This document shows positions 53,974 through 63,626 of a stretch of 64,000 nucleotides of DNA, one piece after another. Within the stretch, counting starts at the first letter, position 1, and every line of letters starts with the position of its first letter. The position numbers and the translations under genes were made by a program. The stretch comes from Nostoc sp. ATCC 53789 (GTDB lineage: Bacteria; Cyanobacteriota; Cyanobacteriia; Cyanobacteriales; Nostocaceae). The notes beneath the pieces are model-generated. The model ran no database searches. It was given only the letters and a program-made list of their open reading frames with translations, and was not told the DNA's origin. Location: assembly GCF_009873495.1 (NCBI RefSeq), contig NZ_CP046703.1, forward strand, positions 372,001 to 436,000. Reading direction: 5' to 3'.

Positions 53974-54919
53974 AGTAGCCCTATCAGTTTTCTCTGTTTC
54001 AGTAACACCTGAATTCTTCTTCCACTTAAGGTCAATAATTTTTAACTTTAATTAATTTATGTTTGGGTAGATATACACATCCCAGCCCATTCATACCTAA
54101 AATTCCGATCGCCGGACTAGGTTCGGGAACACTGGTAGACACAACAGATGTTACTAAATTGACATTGATAAAAGTATTTGTATCGTATGACAATCCTTGC
54201 AAATTAACCGAGTACCGTGGGTTTAAATCCCCAGACTCTCGTTCGCTCTTGGCGTGCCGTAGGCAAGACTCGCTAATGCTTCGCTATCACAAAACTTAAT
54301 TACGAATTATTTAACACTGTATCACCAATCAATGAACTTGCTGCTGCTACTTCAAGTTTCATTCCAGCAGTTATAGTAATATCCGCAGATATCACTATGG
54401 TCAGAAATTTACTAAGTAAAGCTATTTTTTACCTAAAATTAAAGATTTTTGTAGGTAAATCTGATTATCCTTCACTTTAGTTAAAAATAGCATTATTAAT
54501 AGAAAATTTATATAATTCTCCTTACTTCTTCATGAAAACTTTAATTTAATTGGTTTGATGTTGTGATTTATATGCGTAAAGAAACTGTTTGAACTTAAAA
54601 ATTCTCCCTTTTTTAGGACTTTTTATTAAAAAAATCAAGATAATTAAGTGATATAATCATCAGCCGAGCGAATCATATTATCGCTACAACAACTTTAGTT
54701 ACAATATTTAATTTTATTTGTGTCAAATTTAGGAGTACGATTAGTTTGGTTTAAGACCTTGGATAAACTACACAGGCAGGGTGCTTCTTTGATTTTCTAT
54801 AGCAACAATATTATTGTATCAGCAATTACAGAAAATAAATATTGCATGGCAAATAGTGAAAGCTTTGCTAACAGCTTCAGCGAAAATAATTCATAGGTAT
54901 TTATAAAAATATTACAATT
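53974..54919. other. Intergenic region holding a PEP-CTERM remnant
   Basis: Apart from the decayed PEP-CTERM gene at 54032-54410 and the repeat inside it, the region (54420-54919) is AT-rich spacer with no recognised gene. It separates the divergent haemagglutinin and HD-protein genes and should contain promoters for both. Confidence 0.5.
54032..54410 (-). pseudogene. PEP-CTERM protein gene, decayed and repeat-interrupted
   Basis: Minus strand. The 3' part reads SVNLQGLSYDTNTFINVNLV then TSVPEPSPAIGILGMNGLG and a basic tail (KHKLIKVKNY, stop 54032-54034), which is a PEP-CTERM sorting signal with VPEP, a hydrophobic helix and Lys residues. The 5' part reads KFLTIVISADITITAGMKLE then VAAASSLIGDTVLNN, like a signal peptide and mature N-terminus of such proteins. 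Between them about 70 bases of dispersed repeat (54233-54298, agcgaagcattagcgagtct...) replace the centre. No good start codon remains. Intact relatives are exported surface proteins. Confidence 0.6.
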
Positions 54920-57352
54920 ATGAAATTGAATTTTACGAAACACATTGAAGATATCCAATTACTGCATGTAGAACGATATCTCCCAGAAAAGATAAGAACT
55001 TACATTGAAGAAAATTACTATGCCAAAGTTCAGCAGCAAGCAGAGTTAGATTATGCTGTTAGAGATGAAAATTTTCTAGCAAATCCCCTTCAGCACGTCG
55101 CACTTTATTCGGATCATGGTGTCGTTCATGTCAGAGATGTTGCTTGTAATATCTTAGTTGTGCTGGAAGCTATTCATGGAGTTCTCATTCCCAAAAGAGA
55201 GTCTCTATGGTTTGATTTTATGAAAGGTTATGGAATCATACTTGTCTATAACCATGATATGGGAATGCTTGATTTTTCGCCATTTGGCCGGGCGATGCAC
55301 CCAGAATTTGTTACTCAAGAAGTATTTAGTTCTGCTTTTGATCAGGTAATTGATACGATTTGGACTGAAAATTGTGGCAATGTTTCTTGGCGTTTAATTA
55401 ACTTAGCTGATAAAGGAGCATTGACAGAAGATCCTCAACTTGTGTTACGTGAAATGGTATCATTGGGAGTTGCTCATAGTAAAAGCAAAGTTCCTATTGA
55501 GGTATTGAATAATCCTCAACAATTCAGAGAGTTAATGAGAGAAATTGCTTCGGTTAATTTGTATCACCTTTATTACCAACAACAAATAACTAAAGCCGAA
55601 AATCAATTATCTCATGCGAAAAAATCTTTCCAACAACAGCTTAAAATTGAAAAACTAGAAGTAGCTTTACAGCAAATTAAAGCTACTCAGACAGAATTTC
55701 TTAAACAGGGAATTAGCCCTCATAACGAACGTATTCATAGATATTATACTGACTTTGAAAAACAGGCATTTTCCTGGCTGGTTTGTGAGCATCCAGAGGT
55801 ACAAGCTTTAATTGCTGATGTGGGTGATACTATCCGTGCTTTGCGGGCAGCAGATGCTTTGCGACAGAGAGGTACAGTTTACAAAACATCAGGAGGTTAT
55901 CAGATTTTTGTTGACCAAAATACAGCTAAGGCGATTTATGCTTTGCAAAAAGGCAGTGGTGAATTATTTTTATTAGAAGCAGCAAACCCTCTCAATGCTG
56001 GAGAAGCAAACATTGCCAGTAGTGAATTGACTGCTAACGGCGATATCAGAATATCTTTCAATCGAGGTTCATTTACTAACCAAGATGCTACACAACGAGC
56101 AGCTTACTATTTAGCTATTGTAATTGACGATATTCAACGCGATATTATCGATACCTTTCATCGATCGCCTGATGACAATGATGTAATTAAGAAAAGTGAA
56201 AATATTGAAATTTTATTAGAAAATACTGATGACAACCTAGATTTTGCCGAAGCTGTCCAAGCAGAATTAAAAAAAATCGCGCCAGAAATAGGGTTGAAGA
56301 GTAGAGTTGTTCCCTCACTCAAAAATATTGACCCAGAGGAACGCGATCGCTATTTGAGTGCCAAAGAGCTAGATTGGTCACTGGAACAAAAACAAAAAAT
56401 TCTATTGAGAGTTTCTCAATCGGGCCATAAAATTCACAATATTGATCCACACAAAGCTTTTACTGATGTGTACTTATCCAGCCTTGAAGCAGGTGAAACA
56501 TTGATCCAAGCAGGATCGCCTCCTGGTTTTGTTTATATTCCTATGGGTATAGGACTCGTAAGTAACCCATTAGGCGGGTATCAACCCCAATGTGTAAAAC
56601 CTTGGATTCCGTTAGGTAATATCCGGGTTATTCGTGGAGATCAGCAGGAAGCAACTATTACGGCTGAAGAGAAACTTGAACTTCTCATCATTCCTAAAGA
56701 GACTTACCTGAAATATTGGCACAACACTTATAATGCAGAAGAATTTTCGCAACAAATCGTGCGTATTTACGCCGAAGATAATTTGCGAGAGTTAGAGCAG
56801 ATTTTTAACATTCTCCGCCAAGTTGCCCTGATTGATAAAAATCTGGATGACACTGAAGTTGACTTCATTCAACAAATGCTGGATTCTTACCGAATTAAGT
56901 ATTCCACTGAAGAACTTCGAGAAAAGTTGTTAACTGGTGAAGATAGCGATTTTGTTAGTTTACGGCAAAGCGTACTAGATTATCTCTCGTTAGAGCCACC
57001 ATATTTTCAGGTGGGAAGGCTACGAGATTTATTAAATTTACTAGTAAAAATTGACGAAAATATTTCAGCAGAAGAATCGCTGATTATGTCAGAGTTAAAT
57101 AATTTACTGGATAGTTATCTAGCAGATGAAACCTTGCCAAAGCAGTACAAGATATTGATTATTCCCACTAATTCTGAGCAAAATGAAGGGATTAGAGCAA
57201 TATTTCCCACTGCCCCCAAAGTTGAAAATCCTTGGGGAAAAGCTTATCTATGCGGTTCGTTTTACTCGAAAGAATACGCCAATATGATTTTGCAGAGATA
57301 TCGCAATTTGAATTTCTACGCCATTCTAGAAGAAGAGGAATATTCAGCATGA
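54920..57352 (+). CDS. HD-domain / cyclic-nucleotide-binding-like / TerB-like protein
   Basis: 810 residues. The N-terminal domain (about 50-330) has His66, His70, the HD pair His112-Asp113 (YNHDMGMLDFSPFG) and a late Asp in LRAADALRQRG, the pattern of HD phosphohydrolases. Residues about 215-260 are coiled coil. A domain at about 515-625 has LEAGETLIQAGSPPGFVYIP and EKLELLIIPKETYLKYW, resembling a Crp-type cyclic-nucleotide-binding fold. The C-terminal 130 residues (VALIDKNLDDTEVDFIQQML, LLVKIDENISAEESLIM) look like TerB. It may be a nucleotide-regulated phosphohydrolase; the substrate is unknown. Its stop overlaps the ATG of the nucleoside hydrolase (ATGA). Confidence 0.7.
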   Translation: MKLNFTKHIEDIQLLHVERYLPEKIRTYIEENYYAKVQQQAELDYAVRDENFLANPLQHVALYSDHGVVHVRDVACNILVVLEAIHGVLIPKRESLWFDFMKGYGIILVYNHDMGMLDFSPFGRAMHPEFVTQEVFSSAFDQVIDTIWTENCGNVSWRLINLADKGALTEDPQLVLREMVSLGVAHSKSKVPIEVLNNPQQFRELMREIASVNLYHLYYQQQITKAENQLSHAKKSFQQQLKIEKLEVALQQIKATQTEFLKQGISPHNERIHRYYTDFEKQAFSWLVCEHPEVQALIADVGDTIRALRAADALRQRGTVYKTSGGYQIFVDQNTAKAIYALQKGSGELFLLEAANPLNAGEANIASSELTANGDIRISFNRGSFTNQDATQRAAYYLAIVIDDIQRDIIDTFHRSPDDNDVIKKSENIEILLENTDDNLDFAEAVQAELKKIAPEIGLKSRVVPSLKNIDPEERDRYLSAKELDWSLEQKQKILLRVSQSGHKIHNIDPHKAFTDVYLSSLEAGETLIQAGSPPGFVYIPMGIGLVSNPLGGYQPQCVKPWIPLGNIRVIRGDQQEATITAEEKLELLIIPKETYLKYWHNTYNAEEFSQQIVRIYAEDNLRELEQIFNILRQVALIDKNLDDTEVDFIQQMLDSYRIKYSTEELREKLLTGEDSDFVSLRQSVLDYLSLEPPYFQVGRLRDLLNLLVKIDENISAEESLIMSELNNLLDSYLADETLPKQYKILIIPTNSEQNEGIRAIFPTAPKVENPWGKAYLCGSFYSKEYANMILQRYRNLNFYAILEEEEYSA

Positions 57353-58341
57353 CAATCCTTCAAAATCAGCCCATACCAGTGATTATAGATACGGATGGTG
57401 GTGTTGATGATGCCTTGGCATTGATTATGGCATTGAACTCACCACAATTAGACCTGAAAGCAATTACAGTTTTAGCTGGTAATATTCATGTAGATCAAGC
57501 TGCAAATAATGTATTACGGGTACTAAGTATTGTTGCACCCAATACCTTACCAATTGTTGCTAAAGGCTGTGAAAAACCTCTGGTTAAACCGCCCTTTAAT
57601 GCTGCGGGGATTCATGGTGCAGATGGGCTAGGCGAATTAGATCAATTTAAAGCCGCAGATGGTACAGCCAGCTATCCGCAATTAACCATCGAACCATCTA
57701 CAGAAAATGCTATTGATGTCATTCTCTCAGCAGCCAAAGAGTACGGCGATCGCCTCAATATTATTGCTTTAGGCCCACTAACGAATCTAGCAACGGCAAT
57801 TCAAAAAGATGCCGCAACTATGAAACAAATAGGGCGGATTATCATCATGGGTGGGGCTGTCACCGTACCTGGAAATATTACGGCGGCGGCTGAATTTAAC
57901 TTTTTTGTAGATCCTCATGCTGCTCAAATCGTCATGGAGTCAGGGATTCCTTTAACATTGGTGGGTTTAGATGTAGCCATGAAAGCCCCTCTCACCCGCC
58001 AACTTGTGGAAGAAAATTTACAGCGTCGTCCTACGAAAGTTACCCAGTTTATTGCTGATTGTACCGGAATTTATATGGCTTTCTATCGTGATCATGAAGG
58101 TTTTCACGGCTGTTATTTACACGATCCTTTGGCAATGGCAGTTGCTATTGATCCGAGTTTAGTTACTACTGAATCACTTTATATGGTTGTGGAAACTGAA
58201 GGACGATTTACCACTGGTTTGTCGCTAGCAGATAGGCGCGATCGCCGAGATGATAAAAGCCATCCACCTAATGTAGAAGCCTGCTTAGATGTTGATACTA
58301 AAAGGTTTTTAAAGTTGTTTGATAAACTTGTCTGTTCATAA
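57349..58341 (+). CDS. Inosine/uridine-preferring nucleoside hydrolase
   Basis: About 330 residues from ATG 57349, which overlaps the upstream stop; the open frame extends further upstream but that part only shadows the previous gene. The N-terminal calcium-binding motif PVIIDTDGGVDDALAL is intact. IHGADGLGE, IIALGPLTNLATAI, GGAVTVPGNITAAAEFNFFV and the late HDPLAMAVAIDP follow. The family cleaves nucleosides to base and ribose. Association with a urea transporter downstream suggests salvage or catabolism of purines and related nitrogen compounds. Confidence 0.9.
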   Translation: MTILQNQPIPVIIDTDGGVDDALALIMALNSPQLDLKAITVLAGNIHVDQAANNVLRVLSIVAPNTLPIVAKGCEKPLVKPPFNAAGIHGADGLGELDQFKAADGTASYPQLTIEPSTENAIDVILSAAKEYGDRLNIIALGPLTNLATAIQKDAATMKQIGRIIIMGGAVTVPGNITAAAEFNFFVDPHAAQIVMESGIPLTLVGLDVAMKAPLTRQLVEENLQRRPTKVTQFIADCTGIYMAFYRDHEGFHGCYLHDPLAMAVAIDPSLVTTESLYMVVETEGRFTTGLSLADRRDRRDDKSHPPNVEACLDVDTKRFLKLFDKLVCS

Positions 58342-58423
58342 AGATATAAAAATATCGCTCGTTAATCATTAAATAATAATTCCAAAATAGCCAATTTCCC
58401 GATCTAATATCATTAATTGCCAA

Positions 58424-60085
58424 ATGGTTGAGCAAAATTTCTTAAATACATCAAATAACGAAACATTACCGCTTCATGAACTGATGGCAAGAATTTTAGT
58501 TGCAGAGGAAACTTCCTCTCGGCAAATCTTACCTTTCATGGGAACCATGCAATGGCTTAACGATTACCTTACCCCTCAATCCTTTGCGGATTTTGTCAAT
58601 GCAATTCTTCGGGGTATTGGACAAGCAATTTTTGTTAATAATCCACTGAGTGGGCTATTAATTTTGGTTGCTATTTTGCTACAATCCCCTTGGATGGGAC
58701 TAATGGCACTACTAGGCGTTATCGCTTCAACCTTAACGGCGATCGCCTTAAAAATCAACCCTGATGTTATTCGTAACGGGATCTTTGGCTTTCAAGGAAC
58801 TCTGGTGGGTTTAGCTCTGGCAACCTTTGGCTCATTGGCTAATGGGAATGGGGCATGGAATCCTTTATGGGCGATCGCTGTAATTATTTTAGCAGCCCTC
58901 ACCACAGTATTAATGAATACCTTCGGGGTATGGTTTACCACTCATTTCAAAGTATCTATTCTGGGTATTCCCTTTCACATTGTTACCCAAGTTTTTTTAT
59001 ATCTAGTATTACTGATTCCTCAGCCCTACTTTCATTGGGGATTTGGCATCTTTTCTGTTTCTGCATCGGCATCTAGAACATTAGATTGGTTGAAGATTTT
59101 AGCATCTTTTCCTATTAGTTTTAGTCAAGTTTTCTTCGTTTCAAATCTGAATTTAGCTATCTTAGTTTTCCTAGCTGTAGCACTCTGTACACCCATCGGC
59201 GCAGGCGTTGGTTTACTAGGCTGTTTAGCTAGCGCGATCGCCGCTTTAGTTATGGGAATTGACCCAGAAAAAATTTACACTGGGTTTTGGGGATTTAACT
59301 CTGTACTGACAGCGATCGCCATTGGAGGAATGTTTTATGCACCTAATTTTCGTAGTATCCTCATTGCCGGATTTTCGGTGTTGATCTGCACTCTTTGTAC
59401 CCAACTACTAGGTCTTATATTCAATCCTTTGGGAATACCATTTTTAGCATTACCGTTTTGTCTAGTAACTATTGGTTGTTTTTTGGTAGTGCAGCATTCT
59501 CTCCCTTCTCTTGTTCCTGTCGCTCTTTATACTATTACTAGTCCAGAAGAACATCGTCTGCGCTACTTGACAGCCAAGGATGTAATTTCTAACTTTCGTC
59601 GGCAGCTAGAATCAGCTATACAAGGAACTCACCATCGTTTTTTGTTTCATACTGCTGATTCATCGCTTAAAGGCAATCTGCGTTATATCTTTGATGCCAT
59701 CGATCAGGATCATAACGGGACACTATCAGTTCAAGAGTTCGTTACCCATTTACATAAAGCCAATGCAACCATATCTGAAGCAGAATTAGCGTATCTTTTT
59801 TCTAGAATGGATATTGACAACAGTGGTGAGATTGATTTTGAAGAATTTGGTGAACTCATGTTGCGACATCGCCGTTTGATGTCAAAGTATCAAGAATTTA
59901 TCACCTATTTTCTGCCTATTGATACTGATGAAGATGAGTCTATCAGTATTGAAGAAATGAATGTTGCCTTATCCAGTGTTGGTGAATGCCCATTATCACA
60001 AGATGAGATAATTTTTTTACAAACAAAAACTGGAGGAAACCCTTTGAGTTGGCATCAGTTTATTGAAGTATTACTTCTGTGCTAA
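58424..60085 (+). CDS. Urea transporter with C-terminal EF-hand domain
   Basis: 553 residues. The first 380 residues form a urea-transporter (UT/Jk-type) channel of about ten helices in two repeats: GFQGTLVGLALATFGS in the first and FWGFNSVLTAIAIGGMFYAP in the second, with NPLSGLLILVAILLQSPWMG near the N-terminus. The C-terminal about 150 residues carry three EF-hand loops: DQDHNGTLSVQEF, DIDNSGEIDFEEF and the weaker DTDEDESISIEEM. This suggests Ca2+-controlled urea passage. It follows the nucleoside hydrolase by 82 bases. The fusion is uncommon and the control mechanism is inferred. Confidence 0.88.
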   Translation: MVEQNFLNTSNNETLPLHELMARILVAEETSSRQILPFMGTMQWLNDYLTPQSFADFVNAILRGIGQAIFVNNPLSGLLILVAILLQSPWMGLMALLGVIASTLTAIALKINPDVIRNGIFGFQGTLVGLALATFGSLANGNGAWNPLWAIAVIILAALTTVLMNTFGVWFTTHFKVSILGIPFHIVTQVFLYLVLLIPQPYFHWGFGIFSVSASASRTLDWLKILASFPISFSQVFFVSNLNLAILVFLAVALCTPIGAGVGLLGCLASAIAALVMGIDPEKIYTGFWGFNSVLTAIAIGGMFYAPNFRSILIAGFSVLICTLCTQLLGLIFNPLGIPFLALPFCLVTIGCFLVVQHSLPSLVPVALYTITSPEEHRLRYLTAKDVISNFRRQLESAIQGTHHRFLFHTADSSLKGNLRYIFDAIDQDHNGTLSVQEFVTHLHKANATISEAELAYLFSRMDIDNSGEIDFEEFGELMLRHRRLMSKYQEFITYFLPIDTDEDESISIEEMNVALSSVGECPLSQDEIIFLQTKTGGNPLSWHQFIEVLLLC

Positions 60086-60117
60086 TCGATACTGTGATTT
60101 CTGTTCTAGTTCCGCAG

Positions 60118-60306
60118 TTAAGAGTCACAAGAAAGACAATTACTAGATTTATCGCTTTCTCGTTTTGTGGAGAAAGGACTGCTAAAATCTCCAAAACAAC
60201 AACGTACTCCCTCCGCCAAAGACTCAAATTTAGCGTTGGGGTTGTAGTCGAAAGTACCATCAGGCTTGAGAGTCAGTAGAGCGCCAGAAGCTAAGGCAAT
60301 AGCTGT
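60118..60306 (-). pseudogene. VCBS/cadherin-like repeat fragment
   Basis: Minus-strand frame reading TAIALASGALLTLKPDGTFD then YNPNAKFESLAEGV (60306 down to about 60205), the typical core of VCBS/RTX-adhesin repeats (G-x-L-T-L-x-P-D-G-T-F-x-Y-x-P-N). After that the frame is unrelated and stops at 60118. The fragment abuts the IS5 element at 60307. It is the relic of a large adhesin or haemolysin-like gene. Confidence 0.6.
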
Positions 60307-61219
60307 GAACCTATCCCACTAATATAAAAATGTGGTAATCTACTTCTCATTTGAGAAGGGTGTATCACTGTATGGCTGGACGTTTTGAAGGACTGAGTGA
60401 CCTAGAGTGGAAGTTGTTTGAAGATATATTTTCTGAGGAGGCATCTAAACGTGGCAAAGGAATGCCTCATGCACCATATCGTCATGTATTAAATAGTTTG
60501 TTGTATATCCTGATTACTGGGTGTCGATGGTGTGACCTACCACGTGGTGATATGTGGGCATCAAAAAGCTCGTCTCACCGATGGTTAAAGCGATGGCGCT
60601 CAGATGGAACATTTGCATATTTACAAGCACGTATATTAGCGATGCCTGCGGCGGGCTACGCCTACGCTGATGAGAAAGGTCTTATCAACTGGGATTTTGG
60701 AGCTGTTGATGGCTCTTTTTCCCCGCTTGTTGGGAGGAGGTGAGGAAATTGCTTATGGTGGCAAGGGTAAAGGTGTTCTTATTCACACACTGACTGAAGG
60801 TAATGGAATGCCCCTAGCTAACTCTACCACTCCCGCCAATGGTAACGAAAGAGAACAAGTCTTACCTCTACTTGACAAAGTAAAACTGAGAACTTTGAAA
60901 CGGGGTAGACCACGTAAAAAACTTAAGGTACTGGCTACTGATAAAGGTTATGATTCAAAGGAAAAACGTGCTGCCCTACGTAAGCGAGGCATTCGACCCC
61001 AAATACCAAAACGGGTTTGGAAAACCAAGAAAAATAGAGGTAGACCTATTAAAATCTCTGTTCCCAGATATCAACAAGAACGTTGTTTTGCTTGGTATCA
61101 ACGTAAATATCGTCGCCTAGTTGTTCGTTGGGAACGTAAAAAAGTATATTTTGATGCATTCATTGACCTTGCTACTATTCATATCTGGATTCAAAGAATT
61201 TTATTAGTGGGATAGGTTC
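60307..61219 (+). mobile_element. IS5-family element (about 913 bp)
   Basis: 18-bp perfect inverted ends gaacctatcccactaata (60307-60324) and their complement (61202-61219). They enclose a two-frame transposase. A target duplication could not be assigned with confidence. Confidence 0.85.
60351..61215 (+). pseudogene. IS5-family transposase, frameshifted, with small repeat insert
   Basis: The N-terminal domain (MAGRFEGLSDLEWKLFEDIF, LLYILITGCRWCDLPRG) leads to the first Asp (FGAVDGSFSP). After SFSP-LV the frame ends in RR-stop. The second frame begins GGGEEIAYGGKGKGVLIHTL and has the second Asp (VLATDKGYDSKEKR) and the C-terminal Glu region (RRLVVRWERKK). One extra G in gttgggagg explains the shift, although some IS5 subgroups use programmed frameshifting. 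Between RILA and DEKGLI an in-frame insert (MPAAGYAYA, about 60642-60668) comes from a dispersed repeat (atgcctgcggcgggctacgc). Confidence 0.82.
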
Positions 61220-61322
61220 AAGTATTATCCAATACTAATTACATAAGAAATAATTATCATGTTTTGCAGTAGTTCAAAATATGAAATGATCAAAGTAATG
61301 TGTCGTATATTGGCTGAGGAAA

Positions 61323-62497
61323 TTGACTGTTTCATCTCATCGAATTGCCAAGAGGAGCGAGTCTACAGAAGAACCGATTTTAACAGACTCAAAAACCCTT
61401 AATGAAGTTATTGAGTGTTTAGTAGAAAATTTTTCGATTGAAACTCAAGGAAGATGTGACCAAAAAACTTTATTCGAGATTCTCATAAAAGCAGCTAGCA
61501 GTGGAGATAGATTGAGAACACAGCTAAACTATTAAAGAATGTTCCTACAGCCAATGATATTAGATATCATCTCAATAAAATCAATAATTTTGAAGAATTA
61601 GAGGCGCAAATAAATCAATCACTGAAAAGCCGAATCCCTTTAGGATTAAAAAATGGTTGTTTAAAAATAGCGATTGATTTAAATCTAATTTGCTATTATG
61701 GTAAGCCAACATTAGAGGAATTACCTTACATATATCGAAGTCAAGCTAAATCTGGTACTCATTCATTTTACGCTTATGCAACTTTATATGTTATTACCAA
61801 GAATAAGCGTGTAACTCTTGCAGTTAGAGGGGTTCGTAAACTAGATACCAGTGTAGCACTCATTACTTATTTATTGGCAGAACTTGAATCCCTTAAAATA
61901 AATGTAAAAAAACTCTATTTGGATAGAGGATTTTTTAATACTCCTGTAATTAGATGGTTGCAGGCATTAGATATTCCATTTATGATGCCTGCTGTCAAGA
62001 CAGGAAAGAAAGGAGGAATTAAGCAATTTTTCAAGGGTAAAAAAAGTTATAAAACTACCTATAAAATTACAAGAGATGAAGATGATTCAGTCACATTTGA
62101 CTTATGGATTGTCTGCAAAAATGGAAAAGGTAAGCGTAAAAAACATGGGGTTCAATACTTTGCTTACGTGACTTACAAAATCACAACAAATTTAGATTAT
62201 ATCTATCAAGATTATCGGAAACGATTTGGAATTGAAACTAGCTACCGTCTGAAAAATATTTGTCGAATTAAAACGAATAATAAAAATCCATTTTTGAGAT
62301 TACTATTCGTGGGTATATCTTTTCTTTTAGTTAATATTTGGGTAAATCTTCTTTGGCTCAGAATCAGTCGTAAAAGGAAAGGTAGTCGATTAATTTATCG
62401 CACACTTTTTACACTTAAACAGATATTAGCCTTTTTATCTCAAGCCCTACAGCGTAAATATCAAGTAGTTGAAAGCATCTATCTTCCATCAGGTTAG
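61323..62497 (+). pseudogene. ISH3-family transposase, frameshifted
   Basis: The first frame (61323, TTG start) reads KRSESTEEPILTDSKTLNEV and CDQKTLFEILIKAASSGD, then stops after TQLNY. The next frame continues ENTAKLLKNVPTANDIRYHL, IAIDLNLICYYGKPTLEELP (first Asp), KKLYLDRGFFNTPVIRWLQA (second Asp) and DYRKRFGIETSYRLKNICR (Glu). A single missing base in gatagattgag (expected gatagtattgag-like) accounts for the break. The rest of the DDE domain is intact. I could not locate terminal repeats. Confidence 0.85.
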
Positions 62498-62765
62498 TAA
62501 TGATAATTTCTCTACCAACTAATCATAAGTAATGATAATCTATACTATGTCTGTTGGTTAGAGAATTGTGTATCAAAATGTATTAAAAAATGCAAGTATT
62601 TTAGCGATCGCTCTTTGGAGAAAAACTTTTTGGTTTACTGATAACTCTACTACATCAGCCCTGTCTCTTCATCCTCTTATTTTGGCTAAGGTATTGTTAG
62701 GAGAGGGATAATATTGTTAATCTCTAATTCCATTTGATTTGCGTTCTCGTCATATCGCTTTTAGT

Positions 62766-63587
62766 CTAAACTCCAGTACCTAATTGTTGAGTGCGACTCA
62801 AAGCAGCAAGCACTGCATTAGAGATGAGAGTTCGCATACCACCTTTTTCTAACTCGTAAAGGCCAACAGCAGTCACTCCCCCAGGACTCGTTACCTTGTT
62901 TCGTAAGACTGCTGGATGTTCATCAGTCTGAAACATCAGTTCTACACTGCCAGCAATCGTATGCAATGTTAGTTCTTGGGCTTGTGTCCGAGTTAAACCC
63001 ATCTGAACCCCAGCATCAATCATCGCCTCTATGTACAGAAATATAAATCCAGTCCCTGCGCTACTCAACGCCGTTGCCATATCAAGGTAATGTTCATTTT
63101 GGGTAGGAAATTCCTTACCTAATGCTTGTAAAATGACTTGAGTATGCGATCGCTGTATTTCTGTCACACTTGATGATGCACTCCAAACCGTAGTCCCATG
63201 CCCAACTTGTACTGCTATATTCGGCATTGTACGGACAACAGCAGGATGATTCAACCCTTCGCACAGATATGGAATACTCGCTCCACTCACAATACTAATT
63301 ACTAAAGCATCAGGTGAAATTTTACCCTTAAGTATAGCCAGAACCTCTGCTAAAACCTGCGGTTTCACCGCCAATATCACAATAGACGCGCCAACAACCG
63401 CTTCTATATTGCAGGTTGTAGTACTTACTCCATATTCACTTTCTAAATGAAGGCATCGCGCAGAAACTGGATCGCTGACTATAATTAGATCGGGTTTTGG
63501 AACAATTTTAGTTGATAACAATCTAGCCATTATCATTTCGCCCATCGTGCCACCACCGATAAAGGCAATTTGTAAATCTTCGAGCAT
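62766..63587 (-). CDS. proC: Pyrroline-5-carboxylate reductase
   Basis: 273 residues. The N-terminal Rossmann motif IAFIGGGTMGEMIMARLL binds NAD(P)H. VILAVKPQVLAEVL and VVRTMPNIAVQVGHGTTVW are family blocks. The C-terminal dimerisation domain has ALSSAGTGFIFLYIEAMIDA and VTSPGGVTAVGLYELEKGG, the ProC signature with the substrate-binding Ser-Pro-Gly-Gly-T region. It catalyses the last step of proline synthesis in the cytosol. It is transcribed in the same direction as the partial dehydrogenase at the window edge. Confidence 0.93.
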   Translation of the reverse strand: MLEDLQIAFIGGGTMGEMIMARLLSTKIVPKPDLIIVSDPVSARCLHLESEYGVSTTTCNIEAVVGASIVILAVKPQVLAEVLAILKGKISPDALVISIVSGASIPYLCEGLNHPAVVRTMPNIAVQVGHGTTVWSASSSVTEIQRSHTQVILQALGKEFPTQNEHYLDMATALSSAGTGFIFLYIEAMIDAGVQMGLTRTQAQELTLHTIAGSVELMFQTDEHPAVLRNKVTSPGGVTAVGLYELEKGGMRTLISNAVLAALSRTQQLGTGV

Positions 63588-63626
63588 CTCTTCTCCCTAT
63601 TATCTAAGTTATTTGATATATTGGCA

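Noticed and set aside
54063-54299. 78-codon plus-strand frame
   Set aside because: It is antisense to the PEP-CTERM remnant and the dispersed repeat; the minus-strand reading has a recognisable VPEPS sorting signal.
57232-57348. N-terminal extension of the nucleoside hydrolase
   Set aside because: The frame is open upstream of ATG 57349, but the extra residues come from the alternate frame of the HD-protein gene and lack similarity. The ATGA overlap gives the natural start.
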